Below the pieces are notes generated by a model. It did not search any database. It was not told the origin of the DNA and was given only the letters and a program-made list of their open reading frames with translations. A stretch of DNA of 64,000 nucleotides, taken from contig DASXYG010000015.1 of assembly GCA_036502625.1 (NCBI GenBank), positions 1 through 64,000 on the forward strand, read 5' to 3'. Made by a program: the position numbers and the translations under genes. Origin of the DNA: DASXYG01 sp036502625 (GTDB lineage Bacteria; Actinomycetota; Actinomycetes; Streptosporangiales; Streptosporangiaceae). Positions 42,098-50,062 of this stretch are shown here, in pieces (the stretch's first letter is position 1; each line of letters starts with the position of its first letter).

Positions 42098-43567
42098 ATG
42101 AGAACCGACCCCGTGCTGCGCCGGCTGGCCAACGCGACCCTGCTGATCCCGTTCCCCAGCCGCGTGGCGCCCCGGTGGGTGCTGGACGAGCTGGAGAACG
42201 GGCTCGGCGGCGTCGTGCTGTTCTACTTCAACATCGGCGGGCCGCGGCAGATGTCGGACCTCACCAGGCGGCTGCGCGAGGCCGGCGGCGACCCCATCGT
42301 GTCGCTGGACGAGGAGGGCGGCGACGTCACGCGCCTCGGCCACCTGACCGCGAGCCCGTACCCGGGCAACGCGGCGCTCGGCGCGGTCGACGACACCGCG
42401 CTGACCCGGCGGGTGTACCGCGCGCTCGGCGAGGACCTGCGCGCCGTGGGCGTCACCGTGAACCTGGCGCCGTCCGTGGACGTCAACGCCGCGGACGACA
42501 ACCCGGTGATCGGCACCCGCGCGTTCGGCGCCGACCCGGAGATGGTCGCCCGCCAGGGCGTGGCCGCGATCAAGGGCCTGCGGGACGCCGGCATCGCCGC
42601 GTGCGCGAAGCACTTCCCCGGCCACGGCGCCACCCGGCAGGACTCCCACCACGGGCTGCCGACCGTGGACGCCGACCTCGACGAGCTCGACGTCCGCGAG
42701 CTGCCGCCGTTCCGCGCGGCGATCGAGGCGGGCGTCGACGCGGTCATGACCGCCCACGTACGGATCCCGTCCGTCACCGGCGACGAACCCGCGACGCTGT
42801 CGCCCGCCGCGATCACCGGCCTGCTCCGCGGACGGCTGGGCTACGGGGGCCCGGTGATCACCGACGCGCTGGAGATGCGCGGCGCGTCCGAGCTGCTCGG
42901 CGTGCCCGAGGCGTCCGTACGTGCGCTGCTGGCCGGGGCCGACCTGCTCTGCCTGGGCGCCGAGCAGGGCCCCGAGGTGGTGGCGGCGACGCGCGAGGCC
43001 ATCGTGGCGGCCGTACGCGAGGGGCGGCTGCCCGGCGACCGCCTGGAGGAGGCGGCGCGCCACGCGACGCTGCTGCGCCGGGTCGTCCCCCCGCGCGGCG
43101 AGGCGGCCGCACGGCCCGAGCGCGACGGCGCGGACGTCGGCCTGGACGCCGCCCGCCGGGCGATCCGGGTCCGCGGCACGATCGGCGAGCTGCGCGCACC
43201 GCTGATCGTGGAGATCGCCGCGCCGCCCGGCATGGCCGTCGGGAACGTTCCATGGGGCCTCGGCCACTGGCTGCCCGTGGACGGCGGCGAGCACCAGGCC
43301 GACGTGGCGCGGGTCGCACCGGAGACCGACCCGGCGCCGCTGCTGGACCGCGCGCGCGACCGGTCGCTGGTCGTGGTCGTCCGGGACGCGCACCGCTACC
43401 CGCACGCCCGTACGCTCGTCGACCGGCTCGTGGCCGGCCGGCCGGACGCCGTGGTCGTCGAGATGGGCATCCCCGCGTGGGCGCCCGACTCGGGCACGCA
43501 CGTCGCGACGTACGGCGCCACCGCGGCCAGCGCACGCGCGACGCTGGACCTGCTCCTGCCGTCCTGA
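42098..43567 (+). CDS. nagZ: GH3 beta-N-acetylhexosaminidase (NagZ-like)
   Basis: Protein of 489 residues. The N-terminal GH3 domain holds the NagZ-specific KHFPGHGATRQDSHHGLP near residue 169, whose Asp-Ser-His supplies the unusual acid/base, and VITDALEMRGASE containing the nucleophile Asp. A second alpha/beta domain follows (about 345-489), as in the two-domain Gram-positive enzymes. NagZ removes GlcNAc from chito-oligosaccharides or muropeptides. It has no signal peptide, so it acts on sugars brought in by the importer encoded just upstream. Confidence 0.92.
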   Translation: MRTDPVLRRLANATLLIPFPSRVAPRWVLDELENGLGGVVLFYFNIGGPRQMSDLTRRLREAGGDPIVSLDEEGGDVTRLGHLTASPYPGNAALGAVDDTALTRRVYRALGEDLRAVGVTVNLAPSVDVNAADDNPVIGTRAFGADPEMVARQGVAAIKGLRDAGIAACAKHFPGHGATRQDSHHGLPTVDADLDELDVRELPPFRAAIEAGVDAVMTAHVRIPSVTGDEPATLSPAAITGLLRGRLGYGGPVITDALEMRGASELLGVPEASVRALLAGADLLCLGAEQGPEVVAATREAIVAAVREGRLPGDRLEEAARHATLLRRVVPPRGEAAARPERDGADVGLDAARRAIRVRGTIGELRAPLIVEIAAPPGMAVGNVPWGLGHWLPVDGGEHQADVARVAPETDPAPLLDRARDRSLVVVVRDAHRYPHARTLVDRLVAGRPDAVVVEMGIPAWAPDSGTHVATYGATAASARATLDLLLPS

Positions 43568-43596
43568 CCCGCGGCGCGCACTGGCAGCATGGCCCC

Positions 43597-44322
43597 ATGG
43601 ACACGCACCGGCCACGGGTCATCGGGCTGCTCGGCGGCATGAGCTGGGAGAGCAGCGCCGAGTACTACCGGCTGCTCAACGAGCTCGTCCGCGACCGGCT
43701 CGGCGGCCTGCACTCCGCGCGCTGCGTGCTGGCCTCGGTCGACTTCGCCGAGGTCGAGGAGATGCAGGTCGCCGGGCGCTGGGACGACGCCGGGCGGCTG
43801 CTCGCCGAGGCCGCCGCTGGCCTGGAGGCGGCCGGCGCCGAGTCCGTGCTCATCTGCACGAACACGATGCACAAGGTCGCCGACACCGTACGGGACGCCA
43901 TCTCCGTACCGCTGCTGCACCTGGCCGACGCCACCGCGGCGGCCGTGACCGGCGCCGGGCTGACGACGGTGGGGCTGCTCGGCACGGCGTTCACGATGGA
44001 GCAGGACTTCTACCGGTCGCGGCTGGCCGCGCACGGCCTCGACGTCCTGGTCCCCGGCGAGGCCGACCGGCGCGAGGTGCACCGCGTCATCTACGAGGAG
44101 CTGTGCCTGGGCGTGGTGCGCGAGGGGTCGCGGCGGGCGTACCAGGCGGTGATCGACCGCCTGGTGGCCGCGGGCGCGGGCGGCGTCATCCTCGGCTGCA
44201 CCGAGATCGAGCTGCTGATCGGGACGGACGACAGCCCGGTGCCGGTGTTCCCGACCACCCGGCTGCACGCCGAGGCGGCGGTGCGCTGGTCGCTGGGCGA
44301 GGACGCGCTCACATCGGCATAG
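43597..44322 (+). CDS. Aspartate/glutamate racemase family protein
   Basis: Protein of 241 residues with both catalytic cysteines: ICTNTMHK (near residue 88) and GCTEIELLI (near residue 200); it starts VIGLLGGMSWESSAEYYRLLN. This is the YgeA/RacX group of broad amino-acid racemases rather than MurI. It is 29 bases after nagZ, so probably in that operon, where a D-amino-acid activity would fit peptidoglycan fragment recycling. That link is inference. The last 14 bases overlap the convergent membrane protein gene. Confidence 0.88.
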   Translation: MDTHRPRVIGLLGGMSWESSAEYYRLLNELVRDRLGGLHSARCVLASVDFAEVEEMQVAGRWDDAGRLLAEAAAGLEAAGAESVLICTNTMHKVADTVRDAISVPLLHLADATAAAVTGAGLTTVGLLGTAFTMEQDFYRSRLAAHGLDVLVPGEADRREVHRVIYEELCLGVVREGSRRAYQAVIDRLVAAGAGGVILGCTEIELLIGTDDSPVPVFPTTRLHAEAAVRWSLGEDALTSA

Positions 44323-45376
44323 GCGGCGTCGGCCCGCCGATGTGGAAGATCTTCACGATCAGCGGGGTGTCCATCAGCGTGTGCGGCGCGATCGCGTGGT
44401 ACGCCCAGACGTGCGCCCACGCGTTGCCGGTGCGCAGCGTGATGTAGGACTTGAACATGCCCGGCACGGCGTACGTCAGCAGTACGAACGCGACCGACAG
44501 CGCGGCGTCGCGCGGCGTGGCGAACACCGTCCAGCCGTCGAAGAAGTGCAGGCCGGCGTACGTCAGGCCGCCGAGCACCACGGTCGCGGGCACCGATCCG
44601 GACAACCGCAGCAGGCGCGGCAGCAGGATCGCGTACACGAAGACCATCGTGGGCAGCACCGTGCCGAGGAAGTACAGCCCGAACGTCAGCGGCGCGCCGA
44701 TCGCGATCTGCCGCGGCGCCAGCTCCAGGATCGCGTGGCTGCCGAGCGTGAGCTGGAACGTGCCCTCCAGAACGAGCACCACGACGATCACGAGCAGGTC
44801 GCCGCGCCGGTTCGCGGACTTCAGGTTGAGCTGCGTGGAGCTGTAGCGGCGGCGGAACCACAGGTACGGCAGCAGCGCGTAGCCGACCACGTTGTACGCC
44901 GCCCAGACGAAGGTCTCGGCGGGCGTGACGGTCTGGGTGGTGCCGAACAGCGTGCCGTCGAGGTGGAAGCTGATCGCGTGGTAGCCGAGCGCGTGGCCGA
45001 GCAGCAGCCCGCCCACCGACAGCGCCGCGCCGTACGCCAGCAGCCCGTACGTCTCCGCGCGCAGCCGCCGCCCGGCCGGTGCGCGCTCGGCCATCCGTAC
45101 GGGCGGCCGCCGCCGGGTCAGCGCGTACACGATCATCATCAGCAGCGCGACCTCGACCATCTCCACGTGCGGTGAGATCAGCCGGTCGGCCACCGACATG
45201 TGCGCCACCCGCGGCTGGTCGAACGGCAGGTGGCCGCCGGCGACCACGGCGACCAGCACGTCCACCGCGATCAGACCGAGCGCGGTGCCCCAGACCGCGG
45301 GCCGCCGGACGAAGTCGCGCAGCCGCGAAGGCCCGTGTGGCGGGCGCGTTCCGGCCGCCGGCGTCGTACGCATCAT
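44309..45376 (-). CDS. Polytopic membrane protein, distantly CPBP/CAAX-protease-like
   Basis: Protein of 355 residues with eight or so membrane helices. Near the C-terminus are LTYAGLHFFDGW and WAYHAIAPHTLMDTP, where spaced histidines in helices recall motifs 2 and 3 of CPBP intramembrane proteases; the first motif (EExxxR) is not found, so catalysis is doubtful. The N-terminal 20 residues are basic and Pro-rich. It is divergent from a tetR gene across a 75-base gap holding two palindromes, so that regulator probably controls it. Otherwise unrecognised. Confidence 0.6.
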   Translation of the reverse strand: MMRTTPAAGTRPPHGPSRLRDFVRRPAVWGTALGLIAVDVLVAVVAGGHLPFDQPRVAHMSVADRLISPHVEMVEVALLMMIVYALTRRRPPVRMAERAPAGRRLRAETYGLLAYGAALSVGGLLLGHALGYHAISFHLDGTLFGTTQTVTPAETFVWAAYNVVGYALLPYLWFRRRYSSTQLNLKSANRRGDLLVIVVVLVLEGTFQLTLGSHAILELAPRQIAIGAPLTFGLYFLGTVLPTMVFVYAILLPRLLRLSGSVPATVVLGGLTYAGLHFFDGWTVFATPRDAALSVAFVLLTYAVPGMFKSYITLRTGNAWAHVWAYHAIAPHTLMDTPLIVKIFHIGGPTPPMPM

Positions 45377-45399
45377 GTCTCCCCCATCGCGAACCGTAG

Positions 45400-45441
45400 T
45401 AGCACAGTCGTGCTGAAACCGAAGCTAGCACGACTGTGCTA
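45400..45441. promoter_or_regulatory. Paired TetR-type operators
   Basis: TAGCACAGTCGTGCT (45400-45414) and its exact reverse complement AGCACGACTGTGCTA (45427-45441). Each half is itself a palindrome of TAGCAC-N4-GTGCT form. They lie 24 bases upstream of the membrane-protein start and 11 bases upstream of the tetR start, so one repressor can shut both genes. Confidence 0.8.
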
Positions 45442-45451
45442 AAACAGGTAG

Positions 45452-46048
45452 ATGCCGCGAACCGTGGACGCCGGGCAGCGCCGTACCGCCATCGCCGAGG
45501 CGGTCTGGCGGGTCATCCGCCGCGACGGCCTGGAACACGCCTCGGTGCGCGGCGTCGCCGCCGAGGCCGGCCTGTCGATGGGCTCGCTGCGCCACTGGTT
45601 CGGCACCCAGTCCGAGCTGCTGGCCTTCGCCATGCGGATGGTCATCGACCGCATCATCGACCGCGTACGGGAATGCCCGGCCTCCGATGACGCCCGGGCC
45701 TTCGTCGAGCGGGTGCTCGGCGAGCTGCTGCCGCTCGACGACGACCGGCGCGCCGAGTCGGAGGTGTGGCTCGCGTTCGTCGCCCGCGCCCTGGCCGACC
45801 CCGACCTCCGGGTGCTGGCCGCCGAGAGCGACGAACGCCTGCGCGAGGCGTGCGGGATGCTGCTCGACGTGCTCGCCCGCGACGGCCAGTTCGACACCGC
45901 GCGCGACCGCGCCGTGGAGACCGAACGCCTCTACGCGCTGGTCGACGGCCTGCTCGTGCACGCGGTGATCACCCCGGGCCGCGGCACCGCGCCGCGGATG
46001 CGCGCCGTACTGGCCCGCCACCTCGACGATCTGCGCCCGCCCGGCTGA
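45452..46048 (+). CDS. TetR family transcriptional regulator
   Basis: Protein of 198 residues. Residues 10-55 form the DNA-binding domain (RTAIAEAVWRVIRRDGL ... AGLSMGSLRHWFGTQSELL); GSLRHWF in place of the usual SLYYHF marks the BetI/PfmR-like branch with TetR_C_6. The remainder is the helical ligand domain. Divergent from a polytopic membrane protein with two palindromic sites between, so a local repressor. Effector unknown. Confidence 0.92.
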   Translation: MPRTVDAGQRRTAIAEAVWRVIRRDGLEHASVRGVAAEAGLSMGSLRHWFGTQSELLAFAMRMVIDRIIDRVRECPASDDARAFVERVLGELLPLDDDRRAESEVWLAFVARALADPDLRVLAAESDERLREACGMLLDVLARDGQFDTARDRAVETERLYALVDGLLVHAVITPGRGTAPRMRAVLARHLDDLRPPG

Positions 46049-46099
46049 CCCGGGCCATCGCGGCGGGCATCGCGGGCCCGGCCTGCGATACTGGGGGGT

Positions 46100-46567
46100 A
46101 TGCGACTCTCCGCGCGTGTGGACTACGCCCTTCGCGCCGCCATCGAGCTCGCCGAGGCGGGCGCCCAGGAGCGGGTGCCCGTAACGGCCGAGCAGTTGGC
46201 CACGGCCCAGCAGATCCCGCCGAAGTTCCTGGAGAACATCCTGGTCCAGCTTCGCCGCGCGGGTCTCGTCCGCAGCCAGCGCGGCCCGGTCGGCGGCCAC
46301 TGGCTGGCCAGGTCGGCCTCGGAGATCACGCTCGCCGACGTCATCCGCGCCGTGGAGGGCCCGCTCGCCAACATCCGCGGCGAACTGCCCGAACACGTCG
46401 ACTACCAGGGCCCGGCGAAGTCGCTGCAGCAGGTCTGGATCGCGCTGCGCGCCGCCGAGCGCGCCATCCTGGAGACCGTCACCCTCGACGCCGTCGCGCG
46501 CGGCACCCTGCCCACGCGGGTCAGGGAGCTGATCGACGACCCCGAGGCGTGGGCGGCCCGCGCCTGA
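46100..46567 (+). CDS. Rrf2 family transcriptional regulator lacking cysteines
   Basis: Protein of 155 residues with the Rrf2 winged helix: MRLSARVDYALRAAIELAEAG, QIPPKFLENILVQLRRAGLV and SQRGPVGGHWLA. Iron-sulfur Rrf2 proteins (IscR, NsrR, RsrR) need three cysteines around residues 90-110; this protein contains none at all. So it is a cluster-free member (CymR-like or unknown sensing). It is 13 bases before the Nei-type glycosylase gene, so the two may be co-transcribed. Confidence 0.9.
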   Translation: MRLSARVDYALRAAIELAEAGAQERVPVTAEQLATAQQIPPKFLENILVQLRRAGLVRSQRGPVGGHWLARSASEITLADVIRAVEGPLANIRGELPEHVDYQGPAKSLQQVWIALRAAERAILETVTLDAVARGTLPTRVRELIDDPEAWAARA

Positions 46568-46580
46568 TCCGCGGGACCCG

Positions 46581-47354
46581 ATGCCCGAAGGCGACACCGT
46601 CTGGCACACCGCACGCGTCCTGCGCGACGCGCTCGCGGGCCACGAGCTGCTGCGCTCGGACTTCCGCGTCCCCAGCCTCGCCACCGTGGACCTCGCGGGC
46701 CGCACCGTGGACGACGTGGTGCCGCGCGGCAAGCACCTGCTCACCCGGGTCGCGGGCGGCCTGACGATCCACACGCACCTGAAGATGGAGGGCGTCTACC
46801 GGATCGTCCCGGCCGGGCGGCCCGTACGCGACCACCGCGTACGCCTGGTGCTCGCGACCGCGTCCCGGCAGGCCGTCGGCGTGTCCCTGGGCGTCGTCGA
46901 GCTGCTGCCCACCGCCGAGGAGCACCGCGTGGTCGGCCACCTCGGGCCCGACCCGCTGGGGCCGGACTGGGACGCCGAGGAGGCCGTACGCCGGCTGCTC
47001 GCCGAGCCGGACCGGCCGATCGGGTCGGCCCTGCTCGACCAGCGCAACCTCGCCGGCGTCGGCAACGTGTACAAGTCGGAGGCGCTGTTCCTGGCCGGGG
47101 TGCACCCGGAGACACCGGTACGCGACGTACGGAGGCCGGCCGCGGTGGCCGACCTGGCGCGGCGGCTGCTCGAGGCGAACCGCGACCGCGTGAAGCGGGT
47201 GACGACGGGCGACCGGCGGAGGGGCGCCGAGCTGTGGGTGTACGGCAGGTGGGGGCTGCCGTGCCGCCGGTGCGGCACCCCGGTCGCCGGGGCGGGTTCG
47301 GGGGGCGGCGAGCGGGTGACGTACTGGTGCCCGGCCTGCCAGCCGGGCGGGTGA
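46581..47354 (+). CDS. nei: Fpg/Nei family DNA glycosylase/AP lyase
   Basis: Protein of 257 residues beginning MPEGDTVWHTARVL: the N-terminal Pro2 nucleophile and Glu3 of the family, with the Nei-type GDTVWH rather than Fpg's PEVET. It has the DQRNLAGVGNVYKSE helix-two-turn-helix and a C-terminal zinc finger CRRCG ... CPAC. It excises oxidised bases. In mycobacteria and streptomycetes a nei gene lies near lhr, as here (10 kb away). Thirteen bases follow the Rrf2 gene. Confidence 0.93.
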   Translation: MPEGDTVWHTARVLRDALAGHELLRSDFRVPSLATVDLAGRTVDDVVPRGKHLLTRVAGGLTIHTHLKMEGVYRIVPAGRPVRDHRVRLVLATASRQAVGVSLGVVELLPTAEEHRVVGHLGPDPLGPDWDAEEAVRRLLAEPDRPIGSALLDQRNLAGVGNVYKSEALFLAGVHPETPVRDVRRPAAVADLARRLLEANRDRVKRVTTGDRRRGAELWVYGRWGLPCRRCGTPVAGAGSGGGERVTYWCPACQPGG

Positions 47355-47408
47355 TCGCGGCCCCGCGGTACGCCGTCGCCGCGCGATTGTTTGGCGTACC
47401 GTAACCAC

Positions 47409-48098
47409 GTGACGGACGCACCCAAATGGCGATCTTCCTCGATCGAGGACTACGTCAAGGTGATCTACGGCCTGCGCGAGCGCGGCGACGACGTGACCAC
47501 CTCGAGCCTCGCCGCCCGGGTGGGGGTGTCGGCGTCGTCGGCGTCCGGAATGGTGCGCAAGCTGGCGGGCCTCGGGCTGGTGGCGCACCGCCCGTACGGC
47601 ACCGTCGAGCTCACCGCCGAGGGCATGCGGCTGGCGCTGGAGATGATCCGCCGCCACCGGCTGATCGAGCTGTTCCTCGCCGAGACGCTCGGCTACTCCT
47701 GGGACGAGGTCCACGACGAGGCGGAGACCATGGAGCACGCCGTCTCCGACCGCTTCATCGAGCGGGTGTACGCCCGGCTCGGCGAGCCCACCGTCGACCC
47801 GCACGGCGACCCGATCCCCGCGAAGGACGGCCGCATCAGCGAGCCCGACACCCGCCGCCTCGCCGAGCTCGAACCCGGCACCGAGGGCGAGATCGCCCGC
47901 GTCAGCGACGCCGACCCGGACCTCCTGCGCTACCTCTCCGAACACGGCATCCGCCTGGGCGCCCCCATCCGCGTGGTCGAACGCCAGCCCTTCGGCGGCC
48001 CGTTGGTCGTCCGCGTAGGCCACCCCCCAAAGGACACCGAACGCACCTTCGGCGACGTCCTCGCCGGCGCGGTGTCCGTACGGATCACCCGGGCGTAA
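47409..48098 (+). CDS. DtxR-family metalloregulator, probably manganese type (MntR-like)
   Basis: Protein of 229 residues: an N-terminal winged helix (IEDYVKVIYGLRERG ... ARVGVSASSASGMVRKLAGLGL), a dimer domain, and a C-terminal SH3-like FeoA domain. At the primary metal site the cysteine of DtxR/IdeR is replaced by Glu (DEAETMEHAVSD aligns with ACRWEH), and the N-terminal ligand is Asp in IEDY, as in MntR. This favours Mn2+ over Fe2+. GTG at 47409 is used; a TTG 18 bases upstream is possible. Monocistronic, followed by a hairpin. Confidence 0.9.
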   Translation: MTDAPKWRSSSIEDYVKVIYGLRERGDDVTTSSLAARVGVSASSASGMVRKLAGLGLVAHRPYGTVELTAEGMRLALEMIRRHRLIELFLAETLGYSWDEVHDEAETMEHAVSDRFIERVYARLGEPTVDPHGDPIPAKDGRISEPDTRRLAELEPGTEGEIARVSDADPDLLRYLSEHGIRLGAPIRVVERQPFGGPLVVRVGHPPKDTERTFGDVLAGAVSVRITRA

Positions 48099-48161
48099 GC
48101 AAAGGGCCATCGGCCTCGGCCCGCAGCACTTCACCTGCCCCGGACACCGGGCGCGGGGGTT

Positions 48162-48182
48162 CCGGGGGGCTCGGCCCCCCGG
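48162..48182 (+). terminator. Terminator after the MntR-like gene
   Basis: CCGGGGGGC / GCCCCCCGG, a perfect 9-bp stem with a TCG loop, 63 bases after the stop. Confidence 0.7.
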
Positions 48183-48190
48183 GCTAACAC

Positions 48191-48252
48191 AAGCGAAAGG
48201 CCAGTGGGGAAGCCGCGAAGCGGCGACCACACTGGCCCAGGAGCTTTCGCTT
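48191..48252 (-). terminator. Composite hairpin terminator of clgR
   Basis: Three nested paired blocks on the minus strand: an outer AAGCGAAAG/CTTTCGCTT that includes part of the clgR stop codon, a middle GCCAGTG/CACTGGC, and a GCCGC/GCGGC tip. Much larger than the other terminators in the window. Confidence 0.7.
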
Positions 48253-48622
48253 ATGCGGCGACCATGTCGGCCACCTTGGGGACGCGTTCGCCCATGGCGT
48301 CGAGCATCGCGGACGCGTCGGCGGGTATGCGCTCGGTCTCCGAGGGCGCGCTGGGGATCGGGGCGGACAGGACGGGCTCGGTCTGGAGCTCGGCGAGGGC
48401 CAGGTTGTCGGCGACCTCTCGGAGCACGTTCGACATCGGCACATCAAGCGCGCCACAGATGGACGCGAGCAGCTCGGACGAGGCTTCCTTCTGGCCGCGC
48501 TCGACCTCGGACAGGTAACCCAAGGACACCCGGGCCGCGGACGACACCTCGCGGAGGGTGCGACCCTGGCGTTGCCGCAAGCGCCGCAGCACGTCACCGA
48601 GCAGGTGGCGAAGCAGGATCAT
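48251..48622 (-). CDS. clgR: ClgR, transcriptional activator of clp protease genes
   Basis: Protein of 123 residues with an XRE-type helix-turn-helix at about 10-65 (RQRQGRTLREVSSAARVSLGYLSEVERGQKEASSEL), near-identical in form to ClgR of actinobacteria, which activates clpP1P2, clpC and other protease genes. The C-terminus ends ADMVAA; ClgR is itself degraded by Clp proteases through a terminal Ala-Ala, and that signal is preserved here. I use the ATG at 48620-48622 preceded by GAGGGGAGCG. It lies downstream of cinA, as in other actinobacteria, with 113 bases between. Confidence 0.93.
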   Translation of the reverse strand: MILLRHLLGDVLRRLRQRQGRTLREVSSAARVSLGYLSEVERGQKEASSELLASICGALDVPMSNVLREVADNLALAELQTEPVLSAPIPSAPSETERIPADASAMLDAMGERVPKVADMVAA

Positions 48623-48696
48623 TTCTCGCTCCCCTCCTCGAAGGCTTTCGGACCCTGACACATTCACCGTACCTGGTCCCAAGGTGGGTCGGGCAG

Positions 48697-48717
48697 AGCG
48701 AATGCATCGTGTTCGCT
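48697..48717. promoter_or_regulatory. Palindrome upstream of clgR
   Basis: AGCGAA-N9-TTCGCT lies 75-95 bases upstream of the clgR start in the cinA-clgR gap. ClgR sites contain TTCGC/GCG half sites, so this could be an autoregulatory site; the spacing differs from the published form as I recall it. Confidence 0.35.
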
Positions 48718-48735
48718 GGAGACGTAACGCTGTAA

Positions 48736-50031
48736 TCAGGCCCTTTCTTCCCAGTCGGTGAAGGGACCCAAGCCCAGCAGATAACGTCGCGCCAGGTCAA
48801 GTGCGTGGACGACGGTGAGCTCGCGGATATCCGCGCGCGATCCCGCCAGCAGCGGAGAGTGAACGATCGTATTTCCTGCGTCGCGACCACAGTCGGACAC
48901 ATCCGAAACCGCGACATGGACCGTTCCGACCGGCCGCCCGTCCTGCGGCTCGGGCCCCGCGACGCCGGTCACCGCGACCCCGTAGTCGGCGCCGAGACGC
49001 GTGGCCACACCCCGGGCCATCGCGGCCGCGACATCCGGATGGACGGCGCCCTGCGCGGCCAGCAGCTCCTCGGGGACCCCGAGCTCGCGGGCCTTCAGCT
49101 CGGTGGCGTACGCGATCACGCCGCCGCGGAACGTCGCGGACGACCCGGGCATGGCGGTCAGCGCCGCGCCGATCATGCCGCCGGTCAGCGACTCGGCCGC
49201 GGCGATGGTCGCGCCGCGCTCGGCCAGCAGCCGGTGCACGACGCGGTCGAGGGAGTCGTCGTCGGTGCCGTAGACGGCGTCGCCGAGCAGGCCGCGCACG
49301 CCGGCCTCCGCGGTCTCCAGCTCGGCGAGCGCGGCCGTACGGTCGGAGCCGTGCGCGGTGAGCCGGACGCGGACCTGGCCGGGCGCGGCGAGGTAGGCCA
49401 TCGTCAGCCCCGCCGGGAGGCCCGCCTCGAAGGGGCGCAGCCGCTCCGCCACGCCCGATTCGTACGCCACGGCGGTGCGCAGGGTGCGGGTCACGATGGC
49501 CGCGGGCCGTCCGGCGCGGCGCGCGAGGTCGGGCAGCACCGACTCCGCGGTGATCGCGCGCATCTCCGCGGGCACCCCGGGCAGCGCGTAGACCGGCCGC
49601 CCCTCGATCTCGACCAGCAGGCCCGGCGCGGACCCCGCCGGGTTCGGCAGCAGCGCGGCGCCCTGCGGGGCGTCGGCCATGCGCAGCGATTCGTCGCGCA
49701 TGCGCGGCCGCCCCGGCTCGGCGTAGAAGGCCCGGACGCGCCGCTCGGCGACCTCGTCGCGGACCAGCGGCACACCCGCGCACGTGGCCAGCGCCTCGCG
49801 CGTACGGTCGTCGCTGGTCGGCCCGAGGCCGCCGGTCAGCACGACGGCGTCCGCCTGCCACAGGGCGGCGCTCACCACGGCCACGATGTCGGTCGTGGCG
49901 TCGCCGACGACCGCGACACGGGTGACCTCGAACCCGGCGCCGGTGAGCGTCTCCCCCAGCCACGCCGCGTTGCCGTTCACGATGGCACCGGACAGCAGTT
50001 CGTCGCCCACCGACACGATCTCTACGCGCAT
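48736..50031 (-). CDS. cinA: CinA, nicotinamide-nucleotide amidase/competence-damage protein
   Basis: Protein of 431 residues with two domains. The N-terminal MoCF-like part (1-170) has EIVSVGDELLSGAIVNGNAAWL and TGGLGPTSDDRTREAL; the C-terminal PncC part (from about 265) has IAAAESLTGGMIGAAL and VAVTGVAGPEPQDGRPVGTVH. PncC recycles nicotinamide mononucleotide to NaMN. ATG at 50029-50031 was chosen over an upstream one. In most actinobacteria cinA follows pgsA directly; here three accessory genes separate them. Confidence 0.95.
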   Translation of the reverse strand: MRVEIVSVGDELLSGAIVNGNAAWLGETLTGAGFEVTRVAVVGDATTDIVAVVSAALWQADAVVLTGGLGPTSDDRTREALATCAGVPLVRDEVAERRVRAFYAEPGRPRMRDESLRMADAPQGAALLPNPAGSAPGLLVEIEGRPVYALPGVPAEMRAITAESVLPDLARRAGRPAAIVTRTLRTAVAYESGVAERLRPFEAGLPAGLTMAYLAAPGQVRVRLTAHGSDRTAALAELETAEAGVRGLLGDAVYGTDDDSLDRVVHRLLAERGATIAAAESLTGGMIGAALTAMPGSSATFRGGVIAYATELKARELGVPEELLAAQGAVHPDVAAAMARGVATRLGADYGVAVTGVAGPEPQDGRPVGTVHVAVSDVSDCGRDAGNTIVHSPLLAGSRADIRELTVVHALDLARRYLLGLGPFTDWEERA

Positions 50032-50062
50032 GGCGCCAGTCTCCCGCATCGGTGGCGCGGGC

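Noticed and set aside
44309..45376. Firm assignment as a CPBP protease
   Set aside because: The essential EExxxR motif is missing; only two histidine motifs fit, so the call is kept tentative.
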